In this document: positions 45,486-54,888 of the stretch, one piece after another
How positions within the stretch are numbered: the first letter of the stretch is position 1
Layout of the letters: each line of letters starts with the position of its first letter
DNA from: JAVBPA01 sp031549925
Lineage (GTDB): Bacteria > Bacillota > Clostridia > Oscillospirales > CAG-272
Assembly: GCA_031549925.1 (NCBI GenBank)
Contig: JAVBPA010000006.1
Location: 14,160 to 78,159, forward strand
Reading direction: 5' to 3'
Length of the DNA: 64,000 bases
Notes under the pieces: model-generated
What the model was told of the DNA's origin: nothing
Seen by the model: only the letters and a program-made list of their open reading frames with translations
The model's database searches: none
Translations under genes and position numbers: made by a program

Positions 45486-46779
45486 TCAGGTAAATGTTAA
45501 AACAAATGATTTTATCGGTGAAAAATATTACAGCATTAAACACAAAAGCGGGCTTGATATATATATATTTCCGAAAAATCTTTCAACTTCCTATGCTTTG
45601 TTCGGGACAAAATACGGTTCGGTAGACAATAAATTTAAAATTGCGGGTGAAAACGAATATATTAAAGTTCCTGACGGTATCGCACATTTTTTGGAACATA
45701 AAATGTTTGAAAATGAAAACGGAGAAGATACATTTCTTCGGTATGCGAAAACCGGAGCAAACGCAAACGCTTACACATCATTTAATATGACCGCTTATTT
45801 ATTTTCCTGCACGGCAAATTTTTATAAATCGCTTGAAATATTGCTTGATTTTGTAACTGCTCCTTATTTTACACCCGAAACCGTTCAAAAAGAGCAGGGA
45901 ATAATAGCTCAGGAAATAAAAATGGGTGAAGATAATCCCGGAAACCGTTTGATTTTCGATTTGCTTAAAGCATTATATGAAAAGCATACTGTGAGGATTG
46001 AAATAGCAGGCACGGTAGAATCGATTTCCCATATAACAGCAGATGTTTTATATAAATGTTACAACGCTTTTTATAATCTGCATAATATGGCGCTTATAGT
46101 TTGCGGTGATGTTTCTGTAAATGAAACACTTGAAATAGCCGATAAATATTTAAAAGAACAGCCGGATTTTTCCGTAGAATCTGTATATCCCGAAGAAAAA
46201 CCGCAAGTTTTCCGTAAATATACTACCAGAAAAATGCAAGTAGCAAAACCGCTTTTTAATATCGGAGTTAAAAATAACGATATACCCAAAGATGCAAAAG
46301 AACGCGCAAAACTTCAAGCTTCAATCGGTATTATAAACGATATGCTTTTCGGACGGGCTAGTGATTTTTTCAATTCGCTTTATACAGAAGGTTTAATATC
46401 GAATTCTTTCGGTTATTGGTCTGAAACATGCAAAAGTTTTTCGCTTATATCTATATCGGGAGATTCAAAAGATCCGGACGAAGTTTACAGACGTTTCTGC
46501 GAATATATAAAAGAAAAAAAGAAAACCGGACTTGATAAATCGGATTTTGAAAGATGTTTCAGAATTTCGTATACAAGTTTTATCAAAGGTTTTGACAGTA
46601 CTGATAATATTGCGAATAATTTTTTGAATTTTATTTTCGAAGATTTGGATATGCTTGATTATGTCGATATATTGAACACTATATCTTTTGATGATATATG
46701 TTTAATATTTAATAAAATTTATTGCGAAGACTATATGGCAATGGCTACAATATATCCTCTGGAAGCGGTCAACACATGA
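45469..46779 (+). CDS. yfmH: YfmH-type M16 zinc protease
   Basis: About 436 residues. The inverted zinc motif HFLEH lies in GIAHFLEHKMFEN, with a downstream Glu in EQGIIAQEIKM as third ligand, and the NAYTSFNMTAYLF and KMQVAKPLFNIG parts fit M16 peptidases. It forms the active half of the YfmF/YfmH pair. GGAGG at 45461-45465 precedes alternative ATGs at 45469 and 45478; the true start is one of these. It overlaps yfmF by 17 nt, so translation is coupled. Confidence 0.87.
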   Translation: MKTMNNQVNVKTNDFIGEKYYSIKHKSGLDIYIFPKNLSTSYALFGTKYGSVDNKFKIAGENEYIKVPDGIAHFLEHKMFENENGEDTFLRYAKTGANANAYTSFNMTAYLFSCTANFYKSLEILLDFVTAPYFTPETVQKEQGIIAQEIKMGEDNPGNRLIFDLLKALYEKHTVRIEIAGTVESISHITADVLYKCYNAFYNLHNMALIVCGDVSVNETLEIADKYLKEQPDFSVESVYPEEKPQVFRKYTTRKMQVAKPLFNIGVKNNDIPKDAKERAKLQASIGIINDMLFGRASDFFNSLYTEGLISNSFGYWSETCKSFSLISISGDSKDPDEVYRRFCEYIKEKKKTGLDKSDFERCFRISYTSFIKGFDSTDNIANNFLNFIFEDLDMLDYVDILNTISFDDICLIFNKIYCEDYMAMATIYPLEAVNT

Positions 46780-47771
46780 ATCAGACATCAAATATAATAG
46801 GTTTTCCCGGTTTAGGAATAGAATCTTTAACTATTGAACCAACGGTTTTTTCTTTCGGAAATTTTCACATCGCTTGGTATGGGATAATAATAACCTTGGG
46901 TATGATAGCCGGATTTTTCTACGCGTTATACAGAGCTAAATTTGAAAATATATCTGTTGACGATGTTTTGGATTTAGCTTTATACGGAATTGTTTCGGCT
47001 GTAGTGGGAGCACGTTTATATTATGTTTTATTTAATTTGGATCATTATAAAACATTCTACGATGTAATAGCTGTTTGGAACGGAGGACTTGCTATTTACG
47101 GAGGTATTATTGCGGCTGTTATCGCTGTTATTATAATTTCCAAAATAAAAAAGATAAAAATCGCAAAAAATTTCGATATGGTTATGCCGGCTATTATGCT
47201 GGGACAAATTATCGGGCGTTGGGGGAATTTTGTAAATGCTGAAGCATACGGCAGCGAAACAATACTCCCCTGGCGTATGGCAATTTACAAAATAGGGAGC
47301 ACTACCTTCAAAAATCCGATATTTGTACATCCTACGTTTTTGTACGAATCTCTTTGGAATTTAATAGGGTTTATATTAATTAACATCTTTTATAAGAAAA
47401 AACGTTTCGATGGTCAAATCGCACTTATGTATTTTATATGGTACGGTACCGGAAGAGCATTAATAGAAGGTCTGCGTACAGACAGTCTGATGGTTTTAGA
47501 TATAAGAGTATCACAACTTGTATCTGTGATAGCGGTTGCGGTTTCACTTGTTATAATGGTGATATTTTCAGCAAAACATTCTAAAAAACAAAGCGAAATA
47601 GAAGATGAATTAATCGATAACGCGATGATGATAGATAATACAAATGCCGGCGAACAAATGGAAGAAGCTGTAAGAGAACTTCCGGTTATTGATGATTTTG
47701 ATGATAATATTAAAAATAACGAAGAAAACTTAAATAGCAGCGATAGTAACGTAAACAGTAATAAAAACTAA
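46776..47771 (+). CDS. lgt: Prolipoprotein diacylglyceryl transferase
   Basis: About 331 residues with several membrane helices. IGRWGNFVNAEAYG is the catalytic Lgt signature, and GGLAIYGG, HPTFLYESLWN and GTGRALIEGLRTDSL support it. It attaches diacylglycerol to the lipobox Cys, the first step of lipoprotein maturation. The start at 46776 overlaps the yfmH stop as ATGA. A charged, Asp/Glu/Asn-rich C-terminal tail (~275-331) is longer than usual. Confidence 0.94.
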   Translation: MNQTSNIIGFPGLGIESLTIEPTVFSFGNFHIAWYGIIITLGMIAGFFYALYRAKFENISVDDVLDLALYGIVSAVVGARLYYVLFNLDHYKTFYDVIAVWNGGLAIYGGIIAAVIAVIIISKIKKIKIAKNFDMVMPAIMLGQIIGRWGNFVNAEAYGSETILPWRMAIYKIGSTTFKNPIFVHPTFLYESLWNLIGFILINIFYKKKRFDGQIALMYFIWYGTGRALIEGLRTDSLMVLDIRVSQLVSVIAVAVSLVIMVIFSAKHSKKQSEIEDELIDNAMMIDNTNAGEQMEEAVRELPVIDDFDDNIKNNEENLNSSDSNVNSNKN

Positions 47772-47785
47772 AAACGGAGAATAAA

Positions 47786-48634
47786 ATGGCAAAAATTCTT
47801 GACGGAAAATTAACTGCGGCTAAATATAAAGAAAAACTTACAGCCGAAATTGCGGCTATGGAACAAAAACCCGGACTTGCTGTAATAATTGCGGGAAATG
47901 ATCCGGCTTCACAAATATATGTGAGAAATAAAAAAATTGCTTGTAACGAAGTAGGGATGTACAGCGAAATTATTGAACTTTCCGATTATGTTACGGAAGA
48001 AGAACTATTTTTAATAATTGATAAATTAAATAAAAGATCAGATATTCATGGAATATTAGTTCAGTCACCTCTTCCGGCAAGTCTCGATGAAAAAAAGATA
48101 TTAGCGGCTATTGATGTTTCGAAAGATGTTGACGCTTTTAATTACAGTAATATAGGACGCATTATGTCGGGAGAATATAATTTTGTACCGTGTACTCCCG
48201 CAGGTATCATGGTATTGCTTGAGGAATACGGAATATCGGTTGAAGGAAAAGAATGTGTTGTAGTCGGAAGATCAAATATTGTCGGTAAACCCATGGCAAT
48301 GCTGCTTCTTCATTCAAACGGAACCGTTACGGTGTGCCATTCAAAAACTAAAAATTTGGCTGAGGTATGTTCACGCGCCGATATATTGGTAGTAGCAATC
48401 GGACGCGAAAGATACATAAAAGCTGATATGGTAAAACCGGGCGCTGTTGTTATCGATGTAGGTATGAACCGCAAACCCGGAAGCAAAAAAGTATACGGCG
48501 ATGTTGATTTTGTAAATGTAGAGCCTATTGCGGAATATATAACTCCTGTTCCGGGCGGAGTAGGTCCGATGACAATATTAATGCTTTTAAAAAATACAAT
48601 AACAGCGGCGAAAATAGCGCAGGGAATTAAATAA
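47786..48634 (+). CDS. folD: Bifunctional methylene-THF dehydrogenase/methenyl-THF cyclohydrolase
   Basis: 282 residues. YVRNKKIACNEVGM contains the catalytic Lys, GILVQSPLP, CTPAGIMVLLEEYG, VVGRSNIVGKPMAMLL and YITPVPGGVGPMT are FolD motifs. It interconverts C1-tetrahydrofolates in the cytoplasm. ACGGAGA precedes the ATG, 14 nt after lgt. Terminates at a strong hairpin. Confidence 0.96.
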   Translation: MAKILDGKLTAAKYKEKLTAEIAAMEQKPGLAVIIAGNDPASQIYVRNKKIACNEVGMYSEIIELSDYVTEEELFLIIDKLNKRSDIHGILVQSPLPASLDEKKILAAIDVSKDVDAFNYSNIGRIMSGEYNFVPCTPAGIMVLLEEYGISVEGKECVVVGRSNIVGKPMAMLLLHSNGTVTVCHSKTKNLAEVCSRADILVVAIGRERYIKADMVKPGAVVIDVGMNRKPGSKKVYGDVDFVNVEPIAEYITPVPGGVGPMTILMLLKNTITAAKIAQGIK

Positions 48635-48643
48635 AAATATATT

Positions 48644-48679
48644 AAACAGGAAAGGCATTAAAACTCCTTTCCTGTTTAT
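48644..48679. terminator. Bidirectional terminator between folD and sigF
   Basis: AAACAGGAAAGG at 48644-48655 pairs with CCTTTCCTGTTT at 48666-48677, A-rich on one side and T-rich on the other, serving both convergent genes. Confidence 0.85.
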
Positions 48680-49417
48680 TTATGATTCGATGTTCAATTG
48701 ATTCCGTAATATTTCTTTTATCTTTTTTTCCTCTCTTGATATTTTTACTTGAGTTAATCCGAGCATATCGCCTGTTTGTTGTTGTGACAATCCCCGGAAC
48801 CATCGGAGCGAAACAATTTTTCTATGAAGCGGAGTCAAAGCTTTTACCGCTTCTGCCAAAGCGATTCTTTCTGTTATTTCTTCCACTTTGCTTGATTTTT
48901 CCGCAATTTGTGAACCAAGAGTTATTGTTTCGTCGTCGCCTGCCGGTTCTGAAAGAGATCTGACCGGAGAAGAAGCTTCAAGAGCGACCGCCGCTTCTTC
49001 CGTTGTAATTCCGCATAATTCAGCAAGTTCTGAAAGGCGGGGTTCATGACCGTTTTCGCGAATAAATATTTCTCTGCGTTTTATTATGTCGATACTTTGC
49101 CGTTTTAAAGTGCGACCCAATTTTATTTGTCCGTCATCACGTAAAAAGCGTCTGATTTCACCTATAATCAAAGGAACAGCATAAGTTGAAAATACAGTCC
49201 CGAAGCTTTCATCATAGCTGCGAACCGCTTTTATCATACCGATAATACCTATTTGTACTAAATCTTCATATTCTGTTCCTCTGTCACGGAAGCGTGCGGC
49301 TATATTTTTTACAAGCCCCATATTTTTTTCGATAAGCAAATCAAGAGCCGATTTATCACCTTCGCGAAAAGCTTTAAGAAGAGAAGCGTTCTCTTCATAT
49401 ATGAGATTATTTGTCAT
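48680..49417 (-). CDS. sigF: RNA polymerase sigma-F (sporulation, forespore)
   Basis: 245 residues. Region 2 (NMGLVKNIAARFRDRGTEYEDLVQIGIIGMIKA), region 3 (FIRENGHEPRLSELAEL), and the region 4 helix-turn-helix (LSQQQTGDMLGLTQVKISREEKKI) match SigF/SigG-type sigma factors. In the SpoIIAA-SpoIIAB-SigF order it is SigF, the first forespore factor, held inactive by SpoIIAB. The start overlaps the spoIIAB stop as ATGA. Ends 3 nt from the folD terminator. Confidence 0.93.
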   Translation of the reverse strand: MTNNLIYEENASLLKAFREGDKSALDLLIEKNMGLVKNIAARFRDRGTEYEDLVQIGIIGMIKAVRSYDESFGTVFSTYAVPLIIGEIRRFLRDDGQIKLGRTLKRQSIDIIKRREIFIRENGHEPRLSELAELCGITTEEAAVALEASSPVRSLSEPAGDDETITLGSQIAEKSSKVEEITERIALAEAVKALTPLHRKIVSLRWFRGLSQQQTGDMLGLTQVKISREEKKIKEILRNQLNIES

Positions 49418-49845
49418 TTTAGTTTTTTGTACATTGTTATTGTTGTTCCAGCTCCCGGTTTTGAAACAACTTTTAATTTATCGGTGAAGCTTTTCATAAT
49501 TGTAAAACCCATTCCGCCTCTTTCACCAGAATTATCTCCTGTATAAAGCGGAGTCATGGCTTTTTCGATATCATTAATTCCGCAGCCTTTATCTTTTATT
49601 TTCAAAAAAACTTCGCGTTCGTCATTGTATCCGATTTCTATGTATATAATTCCCGCAGTGTTTTTATATGCGTGAATTATACAGTTTGTAACTGCTTCCG
49701 AAACTGCGGTGCGTAAATCGGCAAGGTCGCTTAAATCCGGATCGAGTTGAGCTATAAAAAATGTAGCTGTCTGACGTGCGAAACTTTCATTTTCAGATTT
49801 TGATAATATTTCAAGCTTGAAGTTGTTTTTCAGATTTTTTTTCAT
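49414..49845 (-). CDS. spoIIAB: Anti-sigma-F factor and serine kinase
   Basis: About 143 residues from the ATG at 49845, with a GGTGG-like site upstream. A GHKL ATPase/kinase fold: LRTAVSEAVTNCIIHAYKN (N box), KDKGCGIND (G1 box), GMGFTIMKSF (G2 box). It binds SigF and phosphorylates SpoIIAA. Overlaps spoIIAA by 35 nt and sigF by 4 nt, typical of the operon. Confidence 0.93.
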   Translation of the reverse strand: MKKNLKNNFKLEILSKSENESFARQTATFFIAQLDPDLSDLADLRTAVSEAVTNCIIHAYKNTAGIIYIEIGYNDEREVFLKIKDKGCGINDIEKAMTPLYTGDNSGERGGMGFTIMKSFTDKLKVVSKPGAGTTITMYKKLK

Positions 49846-50182
49846 TGTTATTACCACCATTTTTTTCAATTGGAATAAATTTTTCTATTCCTGCCAAACG
49901 AATTATTTTCATGATTTCGTCAGAAATTCCTTTTAATATAAATTTTCCGCCTAAATCGCAAACGCGGGCGTATCTTCCTAAAATTAAACCGAGTCCTGAA
50001 CTGTCCATAAATTCTACTTCACCGAGATCTAATATAACTGTTTTAATCCTTCCGCGCTTAATTGAAGAATCTATTTTTTCTCTTGCTTCCCGAGCGGTAT
50101 GATGATCAACAGATCCGATTAATTTAATTAAAAGAAGCTTGTCTTTTTCCGATATATCTATTACTACATTCAAATTTTCCAT
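49811..50182 (-). CDS. spoIIAA: Anti-sigma-F antagonist (STAS domain)
   Basis: About 123 residues from the ATG at 50182, with AAGGAGG upstream. STAS fold; the phosphorylatable serine is in VEFMDSSGLGLILGR (Ser about 61). Unphosphorylated SpoIIAA releases SigF from SpoIIAB. A Glu/Asn/Lys-rich C-terminal tail overlaps spoIIAB. Confidence 0.93.
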   Translation of the reverse strand: MENLNVVIDISEKDKLLLIKLIGSVDHHTAREAREKIDSSIKRGRIKTVILDLGEVEFMDSSGLGLILGRYARVCDLGGKFILKGISDEIMKIIRLAGIEKFIPIEKNGGNNNEKKSEKQLQA

Positions 50183-50357
50183 AAAAAACCTCCTTACCAT
50201 AATAATTTTACGATAAGGAGATATATTTTTTTGTCATATAAAGCTGATAATAAATTTGTATATAATAATATTTTTAATACAATAAGTCGATTTTTATTAA
50301 AAAACATTAAATTACCGTATAAATCTATATATTATAAACCAACTTTATAATTATTTA

Positions 50358-50383
50358 ATTCAATATAAACAAATAAAACCTGT
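50358..50383 (-). promoter_or_regulatory. Possible sigma-H promoter for the spoIIA operon
   Basis: Minus strand ACAGGTTTT (50383-50375) and ATTGAAT (50364-50358), separated by 10 nt, resemble the sigma-H consensus (RNAGGAWWW, spacer 11-12, RNNGAAT) known from spoIIA in Bacillus. It lies about 175 nt before spoIIAA. One -35 mismatch and a short spacer make it tentative. Confidence 0.35.
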
Positions 50384-50461
50384 TTATTAATATTTTTATT
50401 CTTCGGATATTTTTATTTTAATTTTTGTTTTGAATTTATTTTTTGTAAATTTAATAATCTG

Positions 50462-51775
50462 TTAAATTATATAATCAGCAAGCAATCCTCTTGCTTTTAT
50501 ATCTGCGATTGCTGTTATGTCAACATGTTCGCTACCATAATCAATACATAAAACCGTAGAATTTTTGTATATTGTATTAATTATTTTTTGCTCCGAATTT
50601 GGTATCCTTAAATTAATTGTTTTTTTACCTTCCGTAAAAATGCTTTGCAAACGATCAACCAATTTATCAATTCCCTGACCGGTTAAAGCGGAAATATAAA
50701 GCTGATCATCGGAATTTATATTTGAAAGCACCGGAATTTCAAAAGCGGGTTTATCGCATTTGTTAAATACATATAAAATCGGTTTGTCATTTATTCCTAG
50801 CTCGGAAAGCAACGACTGCGATACAGCGGTTTGATCCAAATAATCGGGATCAGAAGCATCGATTATAACAAGAATCACATCCGCATATTTAACTTCATCA
50901 AGAGTTGATTTAAAAGCTTCTATTAAATGGTGGGGAAGATTGCGGATAAATCCTACCGTATCGGTAAGTAAGATTTCTTCTCCGCAAGGTAATTTATATT
51001 TTCGTGTAGTAGGATCAAGAGTCGCAAAAAGCTTATCCTCCGCTAGTATATCAGCATTTGTTAAATAATTCAATAAAGTTGATTTTCCGGCGTTTGTATA
51101 TCCTGCTATTGCGGCTTGTTTTATACCGGATTTTTCACGTCGAGTATGCATTACTGATCTGGATTTTTCAAGCTCGTCTAATTGTTGCCTCAAAGCGTTC
51201 ATTCTGCGTCTTATATGGCGGCGGTCTGTTTCAAGTTTAGTTTCGCCTGGACCGCGCATAGCTATATTTCCGCCTTGCTGACGTGACATAGCAAGACCCT
51301 TTCCGGTAAGACGCGGTGCTGTATATTGGAGCTGAGCAAGTTCCACTTGAAGTTTTCCTTCACCGGAAACAGCGTGTAATGCGAATATATCGAGAATGAG
51401 CATGGATCGGTCGATAACCCTTACTTCCGAACCGATATCATTTTCAATATTTTTTATTTGCGAAGGCGTTAATTCATCATCGAAAACTATCAAATTTACA
51501 TTATTTATTTTGCAAATATTTCCGATTTCGATGATTTTACCGGAACCGATATAAGTTCGGGCATCAGGAGATTCTCTTGCTTGTGTTATTCTTGAAAAAA
51601 CTTCACCTCCGGCAGTTTCAAGCAATCTTTCAAGTTCATCAAGCATTATATCGGTATTTTGGATACTTTCTCTTACAATGCCTACAAGAATTGCTTTTGT
51701 TTTAACTTTAACGTTATTATCATCATTTGTATTTATATTTTCTGAAAAAACATTGTTATTTTCTATATCAATCAC
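50462..51775 (-). CDS. hflX: GTPase HflX
   Basis: 437 residues. N-terminal HflX domain with ARTYIGSGKIIEI, FDDELTPSQIKNIE, GPGETKLETDRRHIRRR; G-domain motifs GYTNAGKS (P loop), DTVGF (G3) and NKCD (G4). It binds ribosomes and rescues stalled or stressed 70S. The GTG at 51775 is the only standard start in frame, but it sits directly against AGGAT; the optimal distance points to an ATA at 51766. Followed by the spoIIA operon, 280 nt away. Confidence 0.93.
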   Translation of the reverse strand: MIDIENNNVFSENINTNDDNNVKVKTKAILVGIVRESIQNTDIMLDELERLLETAGGEVFSRITQARESPDARTYIGSGKIIEIGNICKINNVNLIVFDDELTPSQIKNIENDIGSEVRVIDRSMLILDIFALHAVSGEGKLQVELAQLQYTAPRLTGKGLAMSRQQGGNIAMRGPGETKLETDRRHIRRRMNALRQQLDELEKSRSVMHTRREKSGIKQAAIAGYTNAGKSTLLNYLTNADILAEDKLFATLDPTTRKYKLPCGEEILLTDTVGFIRNLPHHLIEAFKSTLDEVKYADVILVIIDASDPDYLDQTAVSQSLLSELGINDKPILYVFNKCDKPAFEIPVLSNINSDDQLYISALTGQGIDKLVDRLQSIFTEGKKTINLRIPNSEQKIINTIYKNSTVLCIDYGSEHVDITAIADIKARGLLADYII

Positions 51776-51864
51776 ATCCTAAAGTTTTATTTTATAAAAA
51801 AGAAACGACGAACCACACACAAAAAAATGTATATGGTCCGCCGCGATGAAAAAAACGAAATTAA

Positions 51865-52071
51865 TTATTTGCTCGATGCTTCAAGACGTTTTTTGAATTT
51901 ATCAACACGTCCGCCGCTGTCAACAAACTTTTGTTTGCCGGTAAAAAACGGATGGCATTTAGAACAAATTTCAACACGAAGATTATCTTTTGTTGAACGA
52001 GTTTTAATTTCTTCACCGCAGGCGCATTTTATTATTACGTCCTTATATACGGGATGGATTCCTTCCTTCAT
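51865..52071 (-). CDS. rpmE: 50S ribosomal protein L31 (zinc type)
   Basis: 68 residues. [27 protein letters not shown] and [24 protein letters not shown] are L31. Cysteines CAC and CSKC are the zinc-binding C+ type. GAGGT precedes the ATG. It stands alone, upstream of hflX. Confidence 0.96.
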   Translation of the reverse strand: MKEGIHPVYKDVIIKCACGEEIKTRSTKDNLRVEICSKCHPFFTGKQKFVDSGGRVDKFKKRLEASSK

Positions 52072-52209
52072 TTCTGCTACCTCACTATAAAATTACACGG
52101 ATTTTGCCGTGCCGACACATAACTTCAACAGTATATCATATTATTTTTTTTTTTGCAATAGTAAAAATGATATTTTATAAATTTATTATAACCTATATTA
52201 AGATATATA

Positions 52210-52302
52210 TATAAAAAAGACAGATTTTTTAAATCTGTCTCAAAGTTTAAAAAAGTTCGGTTGGTAAGTTTTGCGGAGCTTTTACAAAAGCGAACGTTTT
52301 TT
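52210..52302 (-). terminator. Tandem terminators after binding protein C
   Basis: On the minus strand, reading away from the gene at 52309, a GTTCG/CGAAC hairpin followed by TTTTTT (about 52298-52250) is followed by AGACAGATTT/AAATCTGTCT with TTTTTTAT (52241-52212). Both have the proper T tract. Confidence 0.75.
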
Positions 52303-52308
52303 TAATTA

Positions 52309-53757
52309 TTATTTATTATTTTCAACAAATGCGTTGACTATTTTACTTAATTGACTTTCAGCTGTAGTTCTTTTCTTTTCAAAATAAGAAGCTACTTCGT
52401 TTTTCTTTGAAGCAAGTAAATCCCAAACGAAATTGTCACCGTCTATTCCGTACATGTGAGCCATGTCGAAAACACGGTTACGTATGATAAGCTGTACCAT
52501 TTGAGCGGATTCTTCGTCACGTACATTTTTAACAGAAGCTATAACATCAAACAAAGCAGGAGTTATTATATCATAGGAAGCCGCTGCCATAGCTTCTGTT
52601 ATATTTCCTACGATTTCAACATCGGCAATACTTACCGGCCATATACACATGGAACCGGCGCCCGAAACGTCTGTTACATATCTGGATTGAGCTTCTTCAT
52701 ATTTAGGAAGCGGAAGTACACCGTAATCATCGTTCATATCACGCAGGAAAAGTTCAATTTTCTGGAAAGTTATACCGCAAAAATAAGCGCGTCCTTCGTG
52801 GAATACTTTGAATGAACCTTCATGATCGCTTTTTTCGTAGTTTCCTTCAGTTCCGTGTATCAAATCATATATTTTTTGATAAACCGAATTATAACGTTCT
52901 ATATCCCAATCAAGGTAAGGAATATCATCGCTGTCTTTTGCTACCATATGTGAACCGGAACCGTAGAATAATGCGTGTGCGTAGTCAAACCAGCAGGTTA
53001 TAGAAAACATGTCATCGTTTTTATTAATTTTGGAATCGCCGTTTAAATCACTGGTTAAACCTTTTGCTATGGCAGTCATAGCATCGAAAGTCCATTTTCC
53101 CTCGAAAGCTATATCATAAGGATATTGTATGGTATTGTTGTCAAATAAATTTTTATTAAATAAAACACATTCCGATGTAAGAAGTCCTGTAGGATGTATA
53201 TCACCTGTCACCAGATATGTTGCTCCGGCAACAGACATACCGGAAATAGAGTTTTGATCCCACCACGGTTTTTCCAAATCGATACCGGGCATGTTATTTA
53301 CGGGATATAAATAACCCGAAGAGGCAACGGAATATGCGGTTGCGTTCGAAACATACAGCGAATAGGAACTGTCATTTGAAGTTGCGTCTTTTTGTGCAGC
53401 TGATGAAATTGAACCGTAATCTTTATCTTCAGCAGAAATGGTTATATTAAATAATTCCTGAACTTTAGAATTACGGGTATATACTAAATCGTTTAAGGTT
53501 GCTCCGTTTTGTTCTTCAGCCACAAAATCAACATGTCTTTTATCTTGGTTTGTTACGATTATTTTATAAATATAACCATCATAATTATTTACTTCAACTG
53601 TAGATAAAGCTTTGGTTACTTCCGGTTCGGTTTCTGTTTCGGTTCCTTTTATTGTAGTCGATGTTCCGTTATCATCAACTTTACCCGCGCAGGATATAAA
53701 CAATATAGAAAACAACAGTAATATTGAAATGACAGATAAAAATTTTGGGTTTTTCAT
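52309..53757 (-). CDS. Extracellular solute-binding lipoprotein (paralogue C)
   Basis: 482 residues. A signal peptide ending in FISC with lipidated Cys about residue 23, a Thr/Glu-rich tether, and the same body layout as the other two paralogues: GKWTFDAM, SDLNGDSKINKNDD (Ca-site-like loop), YGVLPLPKYEEAQSRY. AAGGAG precedes the ATG. A Gfo/Idh/MocA gene lies upstream on the same strand. No permease or ATPase nearby. Confidence 0.88.
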   Translation of the reverse strand: MKNPKFLSVISILLLFSILFISCAGKVDDNGTSTTIKGTETETEPEVTKALSTVEVNNYDGYIYKIIVTNQDKRHVDFVAEEQNGATLNDLVYTRNSKVQELFNITISAEDKDYGSISSAAQKDATSNDSSYSLYVSNATAYSVASSGYLYPVNNMPGIDLEKPWWDQNSISGMSVAGATYLVTGDIHPTGLLTSECVLFNKNLFDNNTIQYPYDIAFEGKWTFDAMTAIAKGLTSDLNGDSKINKNDDMFSITCWFDYAHALFYGSGSHMVAKDSDDIPYLDWDIERYNSVYQKIYDLIHGTEGNYEKSDHEGSFKVFHEGRAYFCGITFQKIELFLRDMNDDYGVLPLPKYEEAQSRYVTDVSGAGSMCIWPVSIADVEIVGNITEAMAAASYDIITPALFDVIASVKNVRDEESAQMVQLIIRNRVFDMAHMYGIDGDNFVWDLLASKKNEVASYFEKKRTTAESQLSKIVNAFVENNK

Positions 53758-53780
53758 TGAATGATTACTCCTTGGTAAAT

Positions 53781-54677
53781 TTATAATTGTTTTATTTGTT
53801 TTATCGGTTCTGCTTTTTTTGTTTCCAGTGATTTTTCTATGGCATTCATTATGTATACAGGTATAATTAATTGTTCTTCTGTCATTATCGAACGATTATT
53901 ACGAACCATATCGCAAAAATGTTTGGTTTCGTAAAAATAAATATCATCAATCGATAATTCTTTGATAAAAATATCTTTTTCGCAATATACTATTGCATAA
54001 TATTTATTATTTTTTGCAAAATTTAAAACAATATTATAATTTTCATATTCTGCTATAACTGTTATATTTCCGTTTTTATTAAAAGAATTAACAGTTTTTA
54101 TATCATATCCGAAAATAGCCGCTGACATTTCGATTAAATGCGAAGCGTAAAAATATATTCCTCCGTATTCACTTGTTATATCAGCGGGAAAATTTATTAC
54201 CGCTGATTTTATTGCGCCGTAAATATTGCTATCTAAATCTTCTTTTAATTTTAATAAATCTTTTGAATACTTGCATCCAGATCCACCGCATATAGGAACA
54301 TTATTTTTTTTTGCTTCAAATAATATGGTTTCCGCATCTTCTTCCGTTATAGTGAAAGGTTTATCGATAAAAACCGGTTTTCCTGCTTGTATAAATGGTA
54401 TTGAAAAAGGCAAATGGTATTTTCCGTGTCTTGCCGTTACCATGACACAGTCAACCTCCGGAATCATATCATTGATATTTTCGTATATTTTTATTTCTTT
54501 TCCGCATTCTTTTGTTATTGCTTCGCTCGGAGCTTTTTCAAGAGCATATAAAGCAACCACACGAAAATCCGGAAAATTTAATACTCCGTTTTTGTCCGTA
54601 AGATTTATACATTTTGTGAAAGCCATCGCATGTGAATTTTCTGTCCCTAATATCCCCACCCTTGTGATATTGCCCAA
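53781..54677 (-). CDS. Gfo/Idh/MocA-family oxidoreductase
   Basis: About 298 residues. VGILGTENSHAM is a Rossmann-like nucleotide site (with an unusual TENSH loop), DCVMVTARHGKYH, and the catalytic FIDKPFT near residue 115 match the family. The C-terminal domain is short. Two TTG codons in tandem (54680 and 54677) follow AAAGGAG; the second has the better spacing. It lies 23 nt before binding protein C. The substrate is unknown. Confidence 0.85.
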   Translation of the reverse strand: MGNITRVGILGTENSHAMAFTKCINLTDKNGVLNFPDFRVVALYALEKAPSEAITKECGKEIKIYENINDMIPEVDCVMVTARHGKYHLPFSIPFIQAGKPVFIDKPFTITEEDAETILFEAKKNNVPICGGSGCKYSKDLLKLKEDLDSNIYGAIKSAVINFPADITSEYGGIYFYASHLIEMSAAIFGYDIKTVNSFNKNGNITVIAEYENYNIVLNFAKNNKYYAIVYCEKDIFIKELSIDDIYFYETKHFCDMVRNNRSIMTEEQLIIPVYIMNAIEKSLETKKAEPIKQIKQL

Positions 54678-54803
54678 CAATTTCTCCTTTCATATAATTA
54701 TAATTGTAAATAATTTATAACATACTTAATTTTATTATAACATTTTAAAAATATTTTGTCAACATGATATTAAAAATTAAAACTCTATAAAATTAACTTA
54801 TTA

Positions 54804-54832
54804 TTGACAAACATATTGCAGAAGGATAAAAT
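54804..54832 (+). promoter_or_regulatory. Promoter of the UvrD/PcrA-like helicase
   Basis: TTGACA at 54804-54809, 17-nt spacer, TAAAAT at 54827-54832. Confidence 0.7.
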
Positions 54833-54888
54833 ATATAAAAAGATAAATGTTTTATTGAAGATTTATGAATTATTATGAGGATTATCAA

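Noticed and set aside
54226..54720. 164-codon plus-strand frame opposite the Gfo/Idh/MocA gene
   Set aside because: Antisense shadow of a gene with clear dinucleotide-binding motifs.
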